A stretch of 64,000 nt of DNA. Origin: Owenia fusiformis. Its lineage: Eukaryota > Annelida > Polychaeta > Sabellida > Oweniidae. This document shows positions 12,101-27,100 of the stretch, one piece after another; positions within the stretch are counted from its first letter, which is position 1, and the number at the start of each line of letters is the position of its first letter. Below the pieces are notes generated by a model that saw nothing but the letters and a program-made list of their open reading frames with translations, had not been told where the DNA came from and made no database searches. Made by a program: the position numbers and the translations under genes. Location: the NCBI GenBank assembly GCA_903813345.2, contig CAIIXF020000004.1, forward strand, positions 9,930,196-9,994,195, given 5' to 3'.

Positions 12101-15100
12101 ACCTTGTGAAAGTGCTACAGGTATTCACCAAAAATAGAGTGAAATATTTGTTTTATTATATCACTGTCTAGCTAAACATCCCTAATATTATTAAGTCATA
12201 GGTTAACATTGAAATACATTGAATCTACTCGGTCCGTCTGTCATTTTAAATAAATTATTTACACTGAACGAAAACAAATTCTTTAAAAATTCCCGGGAGC
12301 GTGGGATAGCGCTAGATATCTCACTGTTGTCTTATCTGATTAGCATTGCCATTAAATATCGCCAGATATCCCACGACATGTGACCCGGTTTTGACCAATC
12401 ATACTGTCGCTAGCTAGATAGTGATATAATAATGATATATGTACTCCTTCGCTTTGCTCTCTCGTGCAGATATCAATATCACCTCTAAGATAAAAATGAT
12501 ATTTCTCAAAATCATAGGATATCCTATAAATATCCAATTTTGGCCCGCCACTATGGCGTCACATAATACTCAGGTCAATAGAGTAAAATAGAAGTCCCCT
12601 GAACTAGTACTAATATCCATTGAACAGACCCAGCAAGGTGATAATAATTATTTATGTTCAAATGAAATCCACTCAATCAACCTTTGGGGGAAGCTTTATT
12701 TCAGCATCTCTCTTTTGATTAATTTAGAGCCAGCTCAAATACAACATTCAGTCATAGAATCATGGCATGTTTTGCCTTTTAGTAGGATACATTAGAGATC
12801 ATTAAGATCTGATCAACCCTCTTGATTCAAGGATGTCATTAGAAGCAGGCTATGTTAATTTTCTCCAGTTTAGCTTCAATTTCTACCTGAATTGCCCATT
12901 TTTCTACTAGTTTTCCAACTGTTTTTGTTAAAAAATTCTTAAATCGCTTTTGCTCATTTGTTTTGTCTGTGTCAGAAATTTTCATCGTAAAATGATTTGT
13001 AAAGATTGAATAAACTTTATGATTTACAATACATTGCAGGATATAGTGACGGACCCAAAATTGTTTGTTGGTGGGACAGAGAGCGGTGATGTCACACAAG
13101 GGTCACTAGGCAACTGTTGGTTTGTTGCCTCATGCAGTTGTTTGGCTCAAGAGAAAGAAGTGTGGCAGAAGGTAAATGAAATATCATTACTAATTATTAT
13201 ATCACTGTCAATCACAGTCATATTCTCCACTCTTTTGTTTTTCTTTACATTATAAAAATATAAGAAGATGTATTCAACGGCCATGCCTGTGATGTCAGAA
13301 AAGGCTATATTTAACAAGCGTATTCACCATGCGTGCCATTTCATCCAGTGTAAATCTGAAAGTAATGCGAAAAAATCTGATAATTCTTGTTCTTGTAAGA
13401 CATTCAAAACAGTAAGAGAGTGGTGAATATAATAGTGAATAAGAAAACAAATATTTCATACTATTTTTGGTGAATATTGAAATATGGATTAATTTGATAT
13501 CATGTTACATCAAATTGGCGTGAATTTTCAAATCTGTGGAAAAGTGATAACTGTGAAATATTCTCCATATTCTACAGAAATTACTTTTTTCCACGCATTT
13601 GCAAAATATCATAAATATATTTACACGACATTATCATACAGATTTGACCTCAACAATGTTACAGTTTATTTATGATTTATTATTCTGCTTTTAGATCATC
13701 TGCGTTATCATTAATACTGTGTTCTGATTGGTCAAATCTAGGTGATAATTATGGTTCATCCATGGTCATATTGTGTTAAACTCTCAAGTGCTTAATAATT
13801 TTTAATATACTATTTTAAATGTGGCCAATTATACAGCCATGGCCACAAATCTGTATAAATGTTGTATTGTTTTAATGAAATAAAAAATAACAAAAATAAA
13901 ATACCAGTTGGTCATCATATATCTTTAATACTGTGTTCTGATTGGTCAAATCTAGGTGATACCAGACCACAAGGATCAAGAATGGGATGCGGAACATCCA
14001 GAAAAATACTGCGGCATCTTTCACTTTAATTTCTGGAGGTATGTAAAAAGTTTCTTAGAATAAAGTCTAATCATGGTGTTAAAAAGGTCGAAAGCTGTAA
14101 GTCCCATCCTTTGATAACCTGAAAATACTATAAATTCATAATTCATAATTGTTTGAACTATAACAAAAATCTCACATCTATAATATCTAGAGATTGATAT
14201 GAATTTGCCAAGGGGGGGGTTCAGTTTTCAAAAATTTCCAGGGGGGTTCACATTTGACAATTTTGGCCCAAATATGGCTAAAATCACTTGAGAAGTGCTC
14301 AAAATGGTGAAAAACTGCATGATTTTGAAAGAATGTTTGGCCAGGGGGGGGGCCCGAACCCTGCGAACCCACCCCCCCTGGCTATGGGCCTGAATGATTA
14401 GGGGTTGGCAGATCTGCCATTTTTAGTAGTATGTCTTGATCTGAAGTTTTCTGGATTTTGTAAAATAGAATTAAGCATGATTTAGCAAAAATATTGTGAC
14501 CCTGACCTTCATAAAGGAAAAGTCAGAGCTTCCCAAGTTTCTGAAATTCCCAAACAGTAGTTTAAATTGACTAAGTGAAACAATAAACCCTTATGTTCTT
14601 AGAATATTGGGGTAATTCTCGATAGTTTAACCTTTAAAGGGTAAGTTGCTGAGACACTTTATCAAAAAATATTCAAATAAAAAATTTTGATCCTAATTAA
14701 TATTTTTTTTTTTAAGATTAGACATTGATTGGTTCATTTAATGATAAGTGAATGGCTAACTGGACTTACTTTGAAAAGTGTTCCACTTGTGAAAATTTCC
14801 ACCACATTTTACTTGGAGGAGCAATTGGTCATGCTCTCTACATCTGTCAAGAAAACTGACAAATCCAGATATTTTTAAAATTGTGTCTATTAGGTAACAA
14901 AAAGAGATTGCTCTGTATCAATGGGTCATGTGTTGAGTGGAAATTGACCAGATCTAGTTGAAATTGCAGTAAAATTTAGATTTTCACTTTTAAATCTGTT
15001 CAGATTATCTGACTTCAAGGAGGATTGGAAGCCGTTATTCAATCTTTAAATACTCTGTTGCCCGACGTGGACAAATTTTGTAACAATATTACACATATTT

Positions 15101-18100
15101 TGAAGACTAGAACTGCCAATGTAACTTGAATATTACCATAGTATTTGTAATGTAATCTTTTAACGACTTTAACGAAATACTTAGTCAAAGAGAATTTTAT
15201 AGAAATATTTTCACTAAATTGTTCCATGTTGGGCAATAGAGTATCAAGTTTGAATAATGGCTGCCAATCCTCCTTGATTTGACTTTATATACATTTGCAA
15301 CATTGGCTTTGCTATCATTAAGCACCATGAACATTTCCAGGTATGGTGAGTGGATCGATGTGGTGATAGATGATTTCCTACCAACCGTCAATGGAAAACT
15401 TGTCTACGTACATTCGAAGAGCAAGAATGAGTTCTGGAGCGCTCTCTTGGAGAAAGCTTATGCAAAGTAAGTTTGAAAATTGTCATAGATGGTAATGTTT
15501 ACACCCCCAAAATGCAATCTGATTTTCGACGCTGTTTTGATGCCAAGTTTCGGTGCCGTTTCGACACCAAATGGACTGACTAGTCCGGTGCCAAATTAGG
15601 GTCTCGAAAGGTTGGACGCCGGAATGGTGCCGGAACAGCGCCAAATTTTTTTGATGCCGAAACGGCGCCGAATGTTATTGGCTGTGTAGAAATGAGAAAT
15701 TGAGTGATAAAGAGTGGAATCAGCAATCAATATATTAATGAGCCATTTAGATAAAATATTGAATTGTATCAAAATGCAAGAAAATCATGCACTTCAGTAT
15801 GGATTCAGAGATAAAAGCATGAAAATTGCATGAACAGAGAGAGAAAATCTAGTCAAAGGCTCTGCCTTGGAAAACTCATCTTTGCACTGTAATCTTAGTG
15901 CAAGAATAAGATCTACTTCATTAGGTTAAGTAAAGTAATCAAGAATTCATTGTGTTAATTATTCAGAAAAAAAGTTGAATAAGTGTAATCAGCAAGGAAT
16001 AAAGTAAACAGTTGACACTGTAGAATAAATAGAAATGCAAGTAAGAGAGCATTTAAAATTTATCTGTATATTTCTCTCGATAGTATAGCAGTACTTACGA
16101 TATCCCAATTTGTTTTTAGACTTTTCGGATCTTATGAAGCTTTAGATGGAGGTGAGTTATCAGAAGCCCTTGAGGATTTTACAGGGGGTGTGTCATGGCC
16201 GATCAACATGGTGGAAGAAAATTATGCTGGAGATGAGGAAAAAAGAAATGAACTTTTCCGCATCATGAGCAAAGAAATGGATAGAAGGTCCTTAATGGCA
16301 GCTGCAATTCCTGTAAGTTGAAAACTAGTACTTAGAACAATATTAGATGTCCAAAAACGCATTTTACATTTCAGCTATTTTTCTCTGTCCCCCTAAAATG
16401 TAATTGAAAATAAGTATTGATTTGACCTAGTTGAAATTCTTGGATAGAAAATTTGATAAAGGAATGTAACGCTCATGGATAGCAAACTGCTACTACAACA
16501 CATCTATAGTGGCCTACGCCTTTGTGGCACACTTGGAAGAGCATCAGGCTTGGGTCTGAGAGTACTGGTTTCGATTCCCACATGGGGTGTTAAATTTAGC
16601 ACACTCTCATGTCTGTGTCTGGTTTGTTACACTATGCTCTGCATTTGGCCATTTCCTTGAGGCACCTAATCTCCTATCAATACATGAATATGTTCGATGC
16701 TTAGAAATCTGAATGCAGTGAGGTGTAAATAATAGGGGTCCCACGATATATTATCTTTAATTTCGATACGAGCAACGATATTTTCTTCACGATACAATAC
16801 AAACGATACAAGCAATGTAACAGCGCAACAAATATTTTTATTTTCAAAAATATATTGGAAAACAAGACATTAAGATGCCAAATGTACCAACAGCCAAATT
16901 TCGAACTTGTGAAACGGTATGTAACTATGAATGTCCTCCTTAAACTAATGTCCACTAGACTAATATCGTATCTTGACCAATTGCTCGAGCAAATCCGAGC
17001 AATCGCGAGACCCCTACATGCTAGTAAATAAACATCCAATAACTTTAAATGTAAACCAGCTCATGTGATACAGATTTCACTAGAATTTCTCACAACAGGC
17101 AAAATTAATGGAAACAAAAGGCAAAATTAATGGAAATCATAATTTAACATGGAAAAGTTGAAAAGTCCCTAAAAACTTCATGCGTTTTTTTTAAAACAAC
17201 TGGTGAAAACCGCCTGTTGCCTGCTGCTAATGAAACCCCTGTGATACCATGTACAGCTAGGAACCAGGAACAGCTATAGTGATATCTCCAAAACCATGTT
17301 GTTGACAGCATAAACACCACTTCTTGGTTGACTGATTGCCAGTATATGTAGCCATAGCAACCAACGATGTAAGCAAAACAAGGGACGAAGCACACATTGC
17401 AGGTGCATACATTACCATGTTTTCTGACCCACCCTGTAGAATCAATCTATCGAAATTCATGCCATCTATAATGGTTCTATAGCCTAAATTCATGCAGACA
17501 TAAGTAGATGTACATGGCTGAAATCAAGGGTGAATCAACTATCTAAAATACCGTATCTCTAATTTTCTATATTTTAGCCAGAGGGGGTAAGTTTAGAAAA
17601 AAGTAATAGCCTACTGGCTTCATCATATTTAAGTTTATGACCTTGATATATGCTTTTCAAACAAAGCTAAAACAAATTTTTCATTTGGTTAATTTTCAGC
17701 CTATAGCTATATTCATAGTATTAGAACAATGCAGTGGAAGTGTACATTTAAGATCATTTAAGATCATTAAGATCATTTAAGATTAAGATTATTAAGATCA
17801 TATAAGTTGCAAATTGTAAAATGTTTGTATTAATTAGAAGGTTTTGTGCTTAGTTGCTGGGATGTAGGGAGTATTTTGATTATTAAAGGACCATGGATCA
17901 TATATCACATGATTTTAAACAGTCATATTTTCTTTACCTATTTGCGTATCCTGACAATTACCATATGTCAGAAAGTATCCTAAGTGACATCTTTACCTAT
18001 TCAGTTGAATGAGCTAATCAGTATCTTGAGTGATTTTGGAATGGGTGACACAGTGTTGGGTTCATGTGTGGGACAGTGTTGAATTAAGGGTAAGAACAGT

Positions 18101-21100
18101 TTGGGAAGTTTTCTTTCCCTCCCCCCACCCTTGAAACTTCTATTATGTGTAGTAAGTTAGCTATCCGGTGGGCCTTCACGCCCAAAAATCTATTGCCCAA
18201 TTCTTAAAGTGAAGTAACACTGGATGGTATTGGTGTCACTTAGGGATAGGTACTACGCCTGGTGAAAAATAATTTTATACCATGTAGCATTTTATTTTTA
18301 AAATGATATCACTGTTGCTCAAATTGTTAGGCCAAATCTTCATGATACCATTGTTACTGGGCATTTTCTGACAATATTGGATTTTACAATATCACTGTTG
18401 CTCAAATTGGTATGCAAAGAAAGTGTGTCATGATATCACTGTTGCTCAATATGTTTCTTGCAACATAAATTTTTCATTCTAAACCAAAGTAATTAATATT
18501 ATTGTTCGAAATTTTGGTAGTATATTCGCAACATCTATCTATTTCACATATAATCCGTGTTTTTCATCCTGACCCCCAGGGGCCGTGTATATTCCTAGTC
18601 AGGAAAACAGAAATTTTCACTAATTTTTAGATCTTTCTGAAGTATAGCTTTATTATACTCAAATGAAAGGCAATTAAGAGTAGATTGCAAATATTGTATC
18701 TTTTTCTGATTCGAGCCTCGTAAAATTCAAAATGGCCGTCTAATGTACGATTTCGCAATAATTTTTCGATCCTTTCAAAGTATGGCTATATTTCAAATTG
18801 AAGGAATTTTGGAGTAGATCACAATTATGGTATTATTTTTCAGATTTGTACCTCAGAAAATTCAAAATGGCTGCTTTGCAGGAATTCGCAATTTTAAAAT
18901 CTAAATTTTTCAATTTTAACCAAAGTAATGAGTATAATTGATTGGAATTCGGTAATTGATATTTTGTTCGTTGGGATTTGCTACTCCGCGGAGTTGCCGT
19001 TATCTAGTTGAATATGTTTCTTGCAATATTTTTTTAGGCTCCATCAGCATTTGATAACAGTATCACTGTTGCTCAAAGTAAATGCTTCATGATATCACTG
19101 TTGCTGAATATTCTTCTGATTATACTTTCAGGCTACATCCGCTGATGAGATGGAGGCCACAACAGATGTTGGACTAGTAAAAGGTCATGCTTATGGTATC
19201 ACAGCTGTTAAAAAGGTCAGTATGAAAAGAATTTGGAAATAATTTGTGTTCGATAGTAGTATTACTTGTTCTTATGTTCTACACCTTTCCTTTCAATTTT
19301 GAATAAACTGTTAGATTTTCTTCCATTTCTGTACAATTGAGAGTTTCATCTCGTGTTAACTTTATTTTTTTGTAAATCCACTCTTTTCCACTTTAATTTG
19401 CATTTCAAATCTTGTCCCCCCACATCATAGGCGTAGTCAGGGGGTGTGAAGGGTGATCGCACACCCCCCCTCCATAACCAATACAGCGGTGGCGGTAGGC
19501 ATATATTTTTGTGAGTCATCATGACTCAGGTAGTTTCAAAAAAGTGAGTCACAAGAAAAAAAGTTGAGTCAAAGCTATAAAAGTGTTTTTCTTGAGTAAA
19601 AATGCATACAAAATGTAGAAACCACATACAAAATCTATTTTTTGATTTTGTGCATACCTTTTATTGTACTCTTATAGCACATTAACAACTAACAATTAAT
19701 TAATTAGGCAATTGCAAGAAAAATGTCACTATTAATCATCTGATTATCTGGTCCAGCGAGTCATGGGTGTGAATGGAGTGGGAGAGGAGTTTCTCCCTGT
19801 GTGGAGTTACACAAATTGGGGTCAAAGCGTTTCATGTTGAAATTCAACATTTTTGCAATCATTCCAAAGTCTAAAACGGCAATATAAGTCCGACCACAAT
19901 ACTGGGCATCATTTAAATTGAATACGGTAGAATCTTGTAATTATAGCTGATCAAATGAAACCGAAAGTAGATTTGTTTTCATACCTAATTTATCATCATT
20001 ACCCCCCTTAATGTGCGATCGACTGGATTTTCATGTGCCCATTATCTATCTTCATAGGATCAGCTTCAGATCTAGTGAATCGAAGATCTTAACTTGAGGG
20101 AGTTAATTGAAAATACTTGGTGAAAACTTACGATAGATCGGTCACTGTGAGCACCATTGATAAACCTACTGCGCATTACATCTGCGCATGCTGATGAAGG
20201 GGACGGCTCAAGGAAACTTGCTAACTTAGCGAAGGAATTTTGCGAACTTGCGAAGGAAACTAAAGATTCGTAAATCTAGCGTGTGAACATTCAAGGGAAG
20301 ATTTTATGCGGTAATTTAGATAAATATACGATCACTAAAGTCCTTAGAAGGGAGTATGAAATTAATAAATTATTGTTCAATGTTATGTTCGTTTTATTGC
20401 ATTTTTGATACGCCCCCTAGCAACGTGCTTCACGAGATAAACAAATCGAGGGATCGATCAATGTTTTCAAGTTTATCATTGAATCTGAATCACGGGGCTT
20501 TAAAAATTATATGAAATACCGAAATGAGAAAATGATCGGTAGGAAGGAGGCTCGATTGCGCTGAACGAAATGTTAGATTTCCGGAATTAGCAAAATTATA
20601 AATTTGATCAATCACGTATTTTCACGTATATGGGTTCAATTTAACCAAGTAACAAGCGGGGATTTTGCATGTGAAACAAACGTGCGTCAGAAAGACTCGG
20701 TAGACAATGAATATTTGCGTCAGAGTTGCAAAAATGTGAGTAAAAAACGTAAAAAATTGCGTTAACGCCACCTCTGCAATAAAAATAGAACCATGAGATA
20801 GAAGAAGAAAATAGCTTAAATGCTTTTTATTTGAAGCTTCTAGCTCAATTTTGAAGGAAGTTGCATCAATTTGTGTATAATTCAAAATAAATCTTACTTT
20901 TTGGCTTGTATATGCTACAATCACACCCCTCCCTGACTGAAAATCGAAAAAAATCGGCGATCACACCCCCCCTGAGTGAAAGCTGGCTACGCCCCTGCAT
21001 ATGTATTGCAGTTTGCAGTAGTGAACTCTTCAAACAAATCTTATATTCAGCACTTTTTCGTGTCTCATTTTCTTGTATTTCCATACACTTTTGAGTGTTA

Positions 21101-24100
21101 CCTACATGCCTGTTTACTTTATTCCTTGCTAAACCCTCTATTGTCCATTCTAATTTGCATTTCATATTTTGAGCCACATGTATTGCAGGTTGCAGTAGAA
21201 GGCACTGGGCTGTTTGGACTTTTCAATCAAGAGAAGATGCAGATGATCAGACTCAGGAATCCATGGGGGAAGTGTGAGTGGAATGGTGCATTCAGTGATG
21301 GGTTAGTCATCTTTATTATTTATTTTCTTCATATCATTGAATCTTGAATGTCCTTACTCAGTTTGTTTTGTCATGATATGAGAAAATGAAATCTATGAGA
21401 AACCTGCTTTGGGACTTCAGTATTGTATAGTATACACCATCATCATTCTTTGATATAATGTTAGAGTACAGATTAAATACAGATACAATACATGTATTTG
21501 ATTATTACAGAGATAGTTAAAATATTTGCATTCCTTTAAAGGCAGAATCAGATCTATAGGGGTGACAAAATTACAAGCAACATGTACAATTGACCTACCA
21601 ATCTATTCCAATTTTTGGCCCGCTTGCTAGATCTGATTCTCTCTTTAATGGATGGGTGTATAAGGAAAATGGTTAAAATGGAAAGTTACACATGTATTGT
21701 GTTTTTATATCACACTTTCAAAATTGCTATATTGTCCTTGTTTTCGCTTAATATCATAATCACATTAATAATCCTTGGAAATATTTTCAGGTCCAAAGAA
21801 TGGGAGAAGATTGAAAAAGCAGATAGGGATAAAATTGGACTTACTTTTGATGACGATGGTGAATTCTGGTAAGTGTAATTTACATATTATGGCACGTGTC
21901 TTACATTTTATGTACATTGCTATCCATGTTACATTCTAAGAAGTATTTTAAGACCTAATGATTGTAAGATTTTGATGTGATATTGATGGCTGAATTTTAC
22001 ACATATTTTATTCATTTTACTCATAATTTTACTCATAAACACTATGATCGTGAAGTGATTGAGTTCTTAGACTATGGACCCTAAAATCACATGATAATTT
22101 ATATGTTAATTCTATTGGTGCCCTGAAACTGTGAGAATGACATCACAACAAATAGAAGGCATGATTTATTTACTTCTATGGGATGACCCTGTAAATGTGC
22201 ATATTGTGATTCATTTTTTGTCCTAAAATCCTGAACTGATTGATGGATCGATCTCAAATTTTTAGGGATGCTTTTGGGCATTCTGGGTAAATGTTAAGGT
22301 GGCCATTTTGAATTTTTTGTCCTGAAATCTTGTCTTTTCAACTTATTAGTGTTGGGTATCCCGAATGAAAAATAATTAGGATCACCCATTCTTGGGGACA
22401 TGTTGTACATTGTACAAGTTTGTGTCCTTGTTAAATATGGTCAAGAAATTACTAATTTACTAATACACATCTTGTATCCTAAATTCAGGAATCGATTTAG
22501 GGGAAGCTTTACGAGATTCCTTGATAGCACATTCTCACGTAAAGCTAAAGAAAAAACATTATCTGAAAAGATTGATAGTCATTGCTGCAATGGATGGTAT
22601 GTTTAATTGGGTGATATCCTCAAATCTCTATTATCAACACATGGGCTAATTTTACAGTATTTGTGAGTTTTGCAAATGATGGGAATTTTGGAGCACTGTT
22701 TGGTAATTTTTCTCGATCATCACCAAGGAGTTCATTAGAATATTTGACAACACAAAACAAACAAATAGGAGTTAAAAGCGCATCATGCAAAATTATTTGA
22801 AATTGTGATTTTAACATGGGCACAGATTCTTCAGTGCAAGAGGTAATTTTGGTAAAAACAGAAAGAGAAAATCGGCTTTTGTTAGAGCTGATAATGAAAC
22901 CCTTATACAGGGTGTCTCAAAAAAATGTACACCCTATATTCTTTACAAAGTGCGGTTCAAATCACGAGGTTTTCAGTGGTGTCTGCAATTGAAAACACCT
23001 CACAAGTGGTGGTTGAGGCACGGAGCAACCGATTTTCTATTTTTTGATTCCAATATTGTCGGTGCTATGGAAGAAATGCTTTATTTATGGCCAGTATCAG
23101 GATAGAGCAACAGCTGTTACTTCCTATTTCAAAATGGCAGATGTAATCTTGAATCCCCAAAAATTGATTCCCTAATTGATTTTCATCAAATAAAAGCTTG
23201 CTACCATTGATATATCTCAAAACCAAATCCCTGTGGCAAAATGGTATAATTCAATGGAAACAAGAAATTGTTGATCTCAATCCACCATATTGAAAGAAAA
23301 GGTAACAGCCATTACTGTATCCTGATGCTACCCTGTGTTATTGTTATTATATATTTTTTTATTTATATTAGAATTAAAAACATTGTGGCACTGTTTATTT
23401 TTGCACAGATTAAACATTTAGATATCAAGGTGCATTTGATAATTAATAGATAGCATAACTTAAATATTTGTGTTTCACATGATATATTAGAAAGATTTCG
23501 CAACTCACTTATAGCATGTTTATCATCCCTGTATCACATATAACTTATGAAGCGTTCGATTACGTCATCATTTATTGATCAGCTTTATATCTCCATTAAG
23601 TTTGATATTCTTATAAATTGTTGTCTCAAAGAATGTCATATTATGGATGTATAGAGCTGCACAATAAATGGTGATGTAATCCAACGCTTCATAAGTTATA
23701 CATAATACGGGAATAATAAACATGCTATAAGTGAGTTGCAAAATCTCTAATCGTATTGTGTATTGAAATGGAGTCCATTTTCATCACTAAGTCACTAAGT
23801 TACTGTAAAGGAATTTGAATCCCGGGAGGTTCACTCCAATATACCTCTCAATACCTATGCGCCAAAGACCCCCTTTTTGAACATTTTTTCCATGTCAATT
23901 TCCTCTCAAGATTGAAAGTTTCCATGTACACTTCCTCTCGGAAGGGAGTTTTCCTGAAATATTGGTGTATAACTATAAAATCACCTTTTTAGGTGATTAA
24001 TCCCAGACCTCGCCAACTGATTTTACTGATTTATTACCATTATTTGTAGAAAAACTGATTTTTGACTTAAAAAAGGCTCTCTCTTCGACAAATTTTCCAT

Positions 24101-27100
24101 GTTTTTTCCTCTCAGATTGGCCATCTTCCATGGTTTATGCCCTGAGCCAAAATTGCCCCTGCTGCACATGCCTACCCAATTTATTTAGAGTGAACCCCCT
24201 GGGATTTGAATCTCTTGAAAGCCCATGGGAGAACACAATTGTTAGTGCCTCTGTTGAAATATGCAATTCTGATTGGTTAAGTGTCATTTTAACTGCTCAC
24301 CACACAGTAGCATTTTAGGATGATGTCACCATGATGTCATGATAATGAATAGGAAGGAAAAGTTGATAGAATAGATAAATATGAATTTTCAGTTTAGTAT
24401 TCAATTGTGTGTTTAAGCCATAACTCTTTACATTAACAAAAAATTATAGATGTCAGTTGACTGTTAATCAATAATCAGAGCACTTACTCGGAAAGCGAGG
24501 GGTCGTGGGTTCGATCCCCACTCGGGTGGACTGACTTTTTCACATCAGCCCTTAGTACAGGATTTCATTCTGTGTTTTCATTAATTAATTGTCACATATT
24601 TTTACAGGATGTTGTTCACAGACTACTGCAAGTATTTCAAGAATATGTCAATCTGTCGTGTCGTCAACACAAGCTTCTTCAGCTTACATAAGAAATACTA
24701 CGAGTCTGTGTTCCATGGAGAGTGGAAAGCACCTAACAGAGCAGGAGGGTGTTTAAACAACAAAGAAACATGGCTACGCAATCCACAAGTAAGAGGGGTC
24801 TCAATTTTTTCAACTGGCAAAATTATGAATGAAAACAGCAAGCGAGATTATTAAGAGGTCCAAATAGAGTTTTTGTCAACAGGCAAAGTGAATTAAAACA
24901 GGAAGCGGGATTATTAAGAGGTCTTAATAGGGTTTCTGTCAACAGGCAAAATGAATGAAAAGAAGAATTGAGATTATTGTCACACTTTTTCGAAGTCCTA
25001 TATTGTTGGCATCTGATGGGCATCTGGACATCTGGGCAAGCAGGCATTTTTGTCACAACAATTGCTTGAAGACCAGCAGATGCAAGATGCAAGAGCAGAC
25101 TTGTCACAACACCTGATTAGGTATTGGGCATGCTGGGTTGGTTACATGGCTGCAATTTTTCTCCTTGGGCACATTTTTCTCCTTACAACATAGGAACTGA
25201 GTACAGTAAAACTGTGAATAGTGAACAACTTTTTGCCAAGAAAAAATGTTCACTGTTGGTAGGTGTTCACTACAGCAATGATTCGATTTTGCGGCATTTT
25301 GCCGTATTATAAAAAGAGACCGACTATTGATAGAGAGGAGGGAATAATCAATTTAATTAGTATTTTCTACCCATATTAACCCATGACACTCTAGCGATGA
25401 GTATTTGATTTTTTGTAATGTTATATAAACTGACTTATTTTAGACTGACTGTCATCTGATTGGTACATCCTTTTATTGTCAGATTTTAATCTCTCAATAA
25501 TTATTTTTATCTCATCAAGATGGTCCTTTAAATAGTGGAATCCTTGACATATTTAAGTAAATTAAAGGACTTTATTGAATTAGTTAAAGGACATGATAGA
25601 TTCAGTTAATAGTGAAATGATCATGAATTATATTATTATAATCCAATCTGTTTCTTAAATTGACAGGATGAGAAAAAAGATTAAGTTGGGACTTAGCAAT
25701 AACAGTTACCCAGATCTTCTCCAAGCAATCAATCCCAGACACATATTCTGTCTTACAAAAACAAAGCTTATTAAGAATTATAATTAGTCACACCTTTATC
25801 AATAGAAGAAGAGATCAAGATCTCAAATTGACCTTTTAATTATTTTTGGCAGAAATATAAACTGCTTAACTCAGATAAGGCAGTTGCAGAAATCTTATAT
25901 CTGATTCAATGTTCACTAGAGACAGAATAATTTAATTGATTTTGCCAAGATTTAGTGTTCACTGTTCATATTTAGTAGTTGTTCACTATAGGATTGTACT
26001 TTAACATGGGAGTCAATGGGAGAAAGAGGTTTTGCCCAAGAAAATCATTCACTGTTGTTAGGGGTTCACTAGAGAGATGAGTTCACTAATTCAGGTTTTA
26101 CTGTACAATAAATGGAGAAATTGCCTTGTATAAATGATTAATTCGCATTCACTATTAGCAGAGTTACAGTTATATTGATAACCCCAGCATATTAGGGAAA
26201 ATTGTTTCTACACCCCGAAAGTAATATTTGAAATTGTAACATGGGAGTCAATGGGAGAAAGAGGCTTGCCGAAGAAAAAGGTTCACTGTTGACAGGTGTT
26301 CAATGGAGAGATGTGTTCACTAACTGTGTTATTTGGCATGTTATTTAAAGTTTTATTTTCATCCTGAGACGTTTTGGTGGGGGGTACATAAATGTTGTCA
26401 TCTAAGTTCCTAGAAAACCAGTTATCTGCTCAACTTTGAATTTTTAAGGATGCAAGAGCAGACTAGAGCCAAGATCGGGAAAGGTTTTGGGAATGCTGGG
26501 TAAATTATACGGCAGCCATTTTGCTCTTCAAAGTGCAATATTTCTTACTCTTTTTCCAGTATGTATTCAAAATAACGGAAGACGAAGATGAAGATGTGCT
26601 GATATCACTCATGCAGAAGTCTCAGAGAGGAAATGGAATCCAAAAGCAAACGATAGGATTTACAATAATGAAGGTAAGACAACATGTAGCACCATTGCTA
26701 AATTCTATTATCTGTGGTAGAGCTCTTCAAAATGAAACATGGTTATTTCTACCGCTGCAAATGTGAAATATACTACAGGATTTATTTGTACTGATACCCT
26801 ATTAAGGCAAAATGTACATCCAACAATAAAATGCCAAGGTTACACTGGAATCCTCGTGTTACACCAATGGCAAAATAGGTGAAAATGTGTACCCCTGGGA
26901 AATGCATTATGGGAAATATTTTGACCTTATAAGGAAATACATTTTCTTTCAATTGAAGAGCTCTATGTGGAAAGGAGATTGTGGATGGCATTCAAACTTG
27001 TATCCCTTCCAATTTCAGCACCAGTATTGTCATGACATTCTGAGATGAAGTTATGCTGTCATGATATTACTATTGCTATAAAAATGAAATTAGGATTTCA

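Larger units (their letters stand above)
11334..13039. other. Rest of calpain intron 1 downstream of the nested gene
   Basis: Apart from the hairpin structures at 11760-12152 and GATAT-rich flanks to about 12540, no exon or RNA gene is seen. Confidence 0.4.
16313..19131. other. Calpain intron 5
   Basis: Contains a SINE fragment, hAT-like MITE copy C, an AAGATCATT(TA) short repeat at 17746-17806, and a cluster of GATATCACTGTTGCT motifs. No exon seen between the flanking calpain exons, whose protein sequence is continuous with the family. Confidence 0.5.

Noticed and set aside
20622-21177. Two ~100-codon - strand frames
   Set aside because: They lie in or across the end of the transposon 19426-20997 and show no transposase motif; chance frames.
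24479-24535. tRNA gene
   Set aside because: Only the T-arm is sound. The D-arm and acceptor stem are missing and the anticodon stem mispairs, so it is better read as a SINE head.
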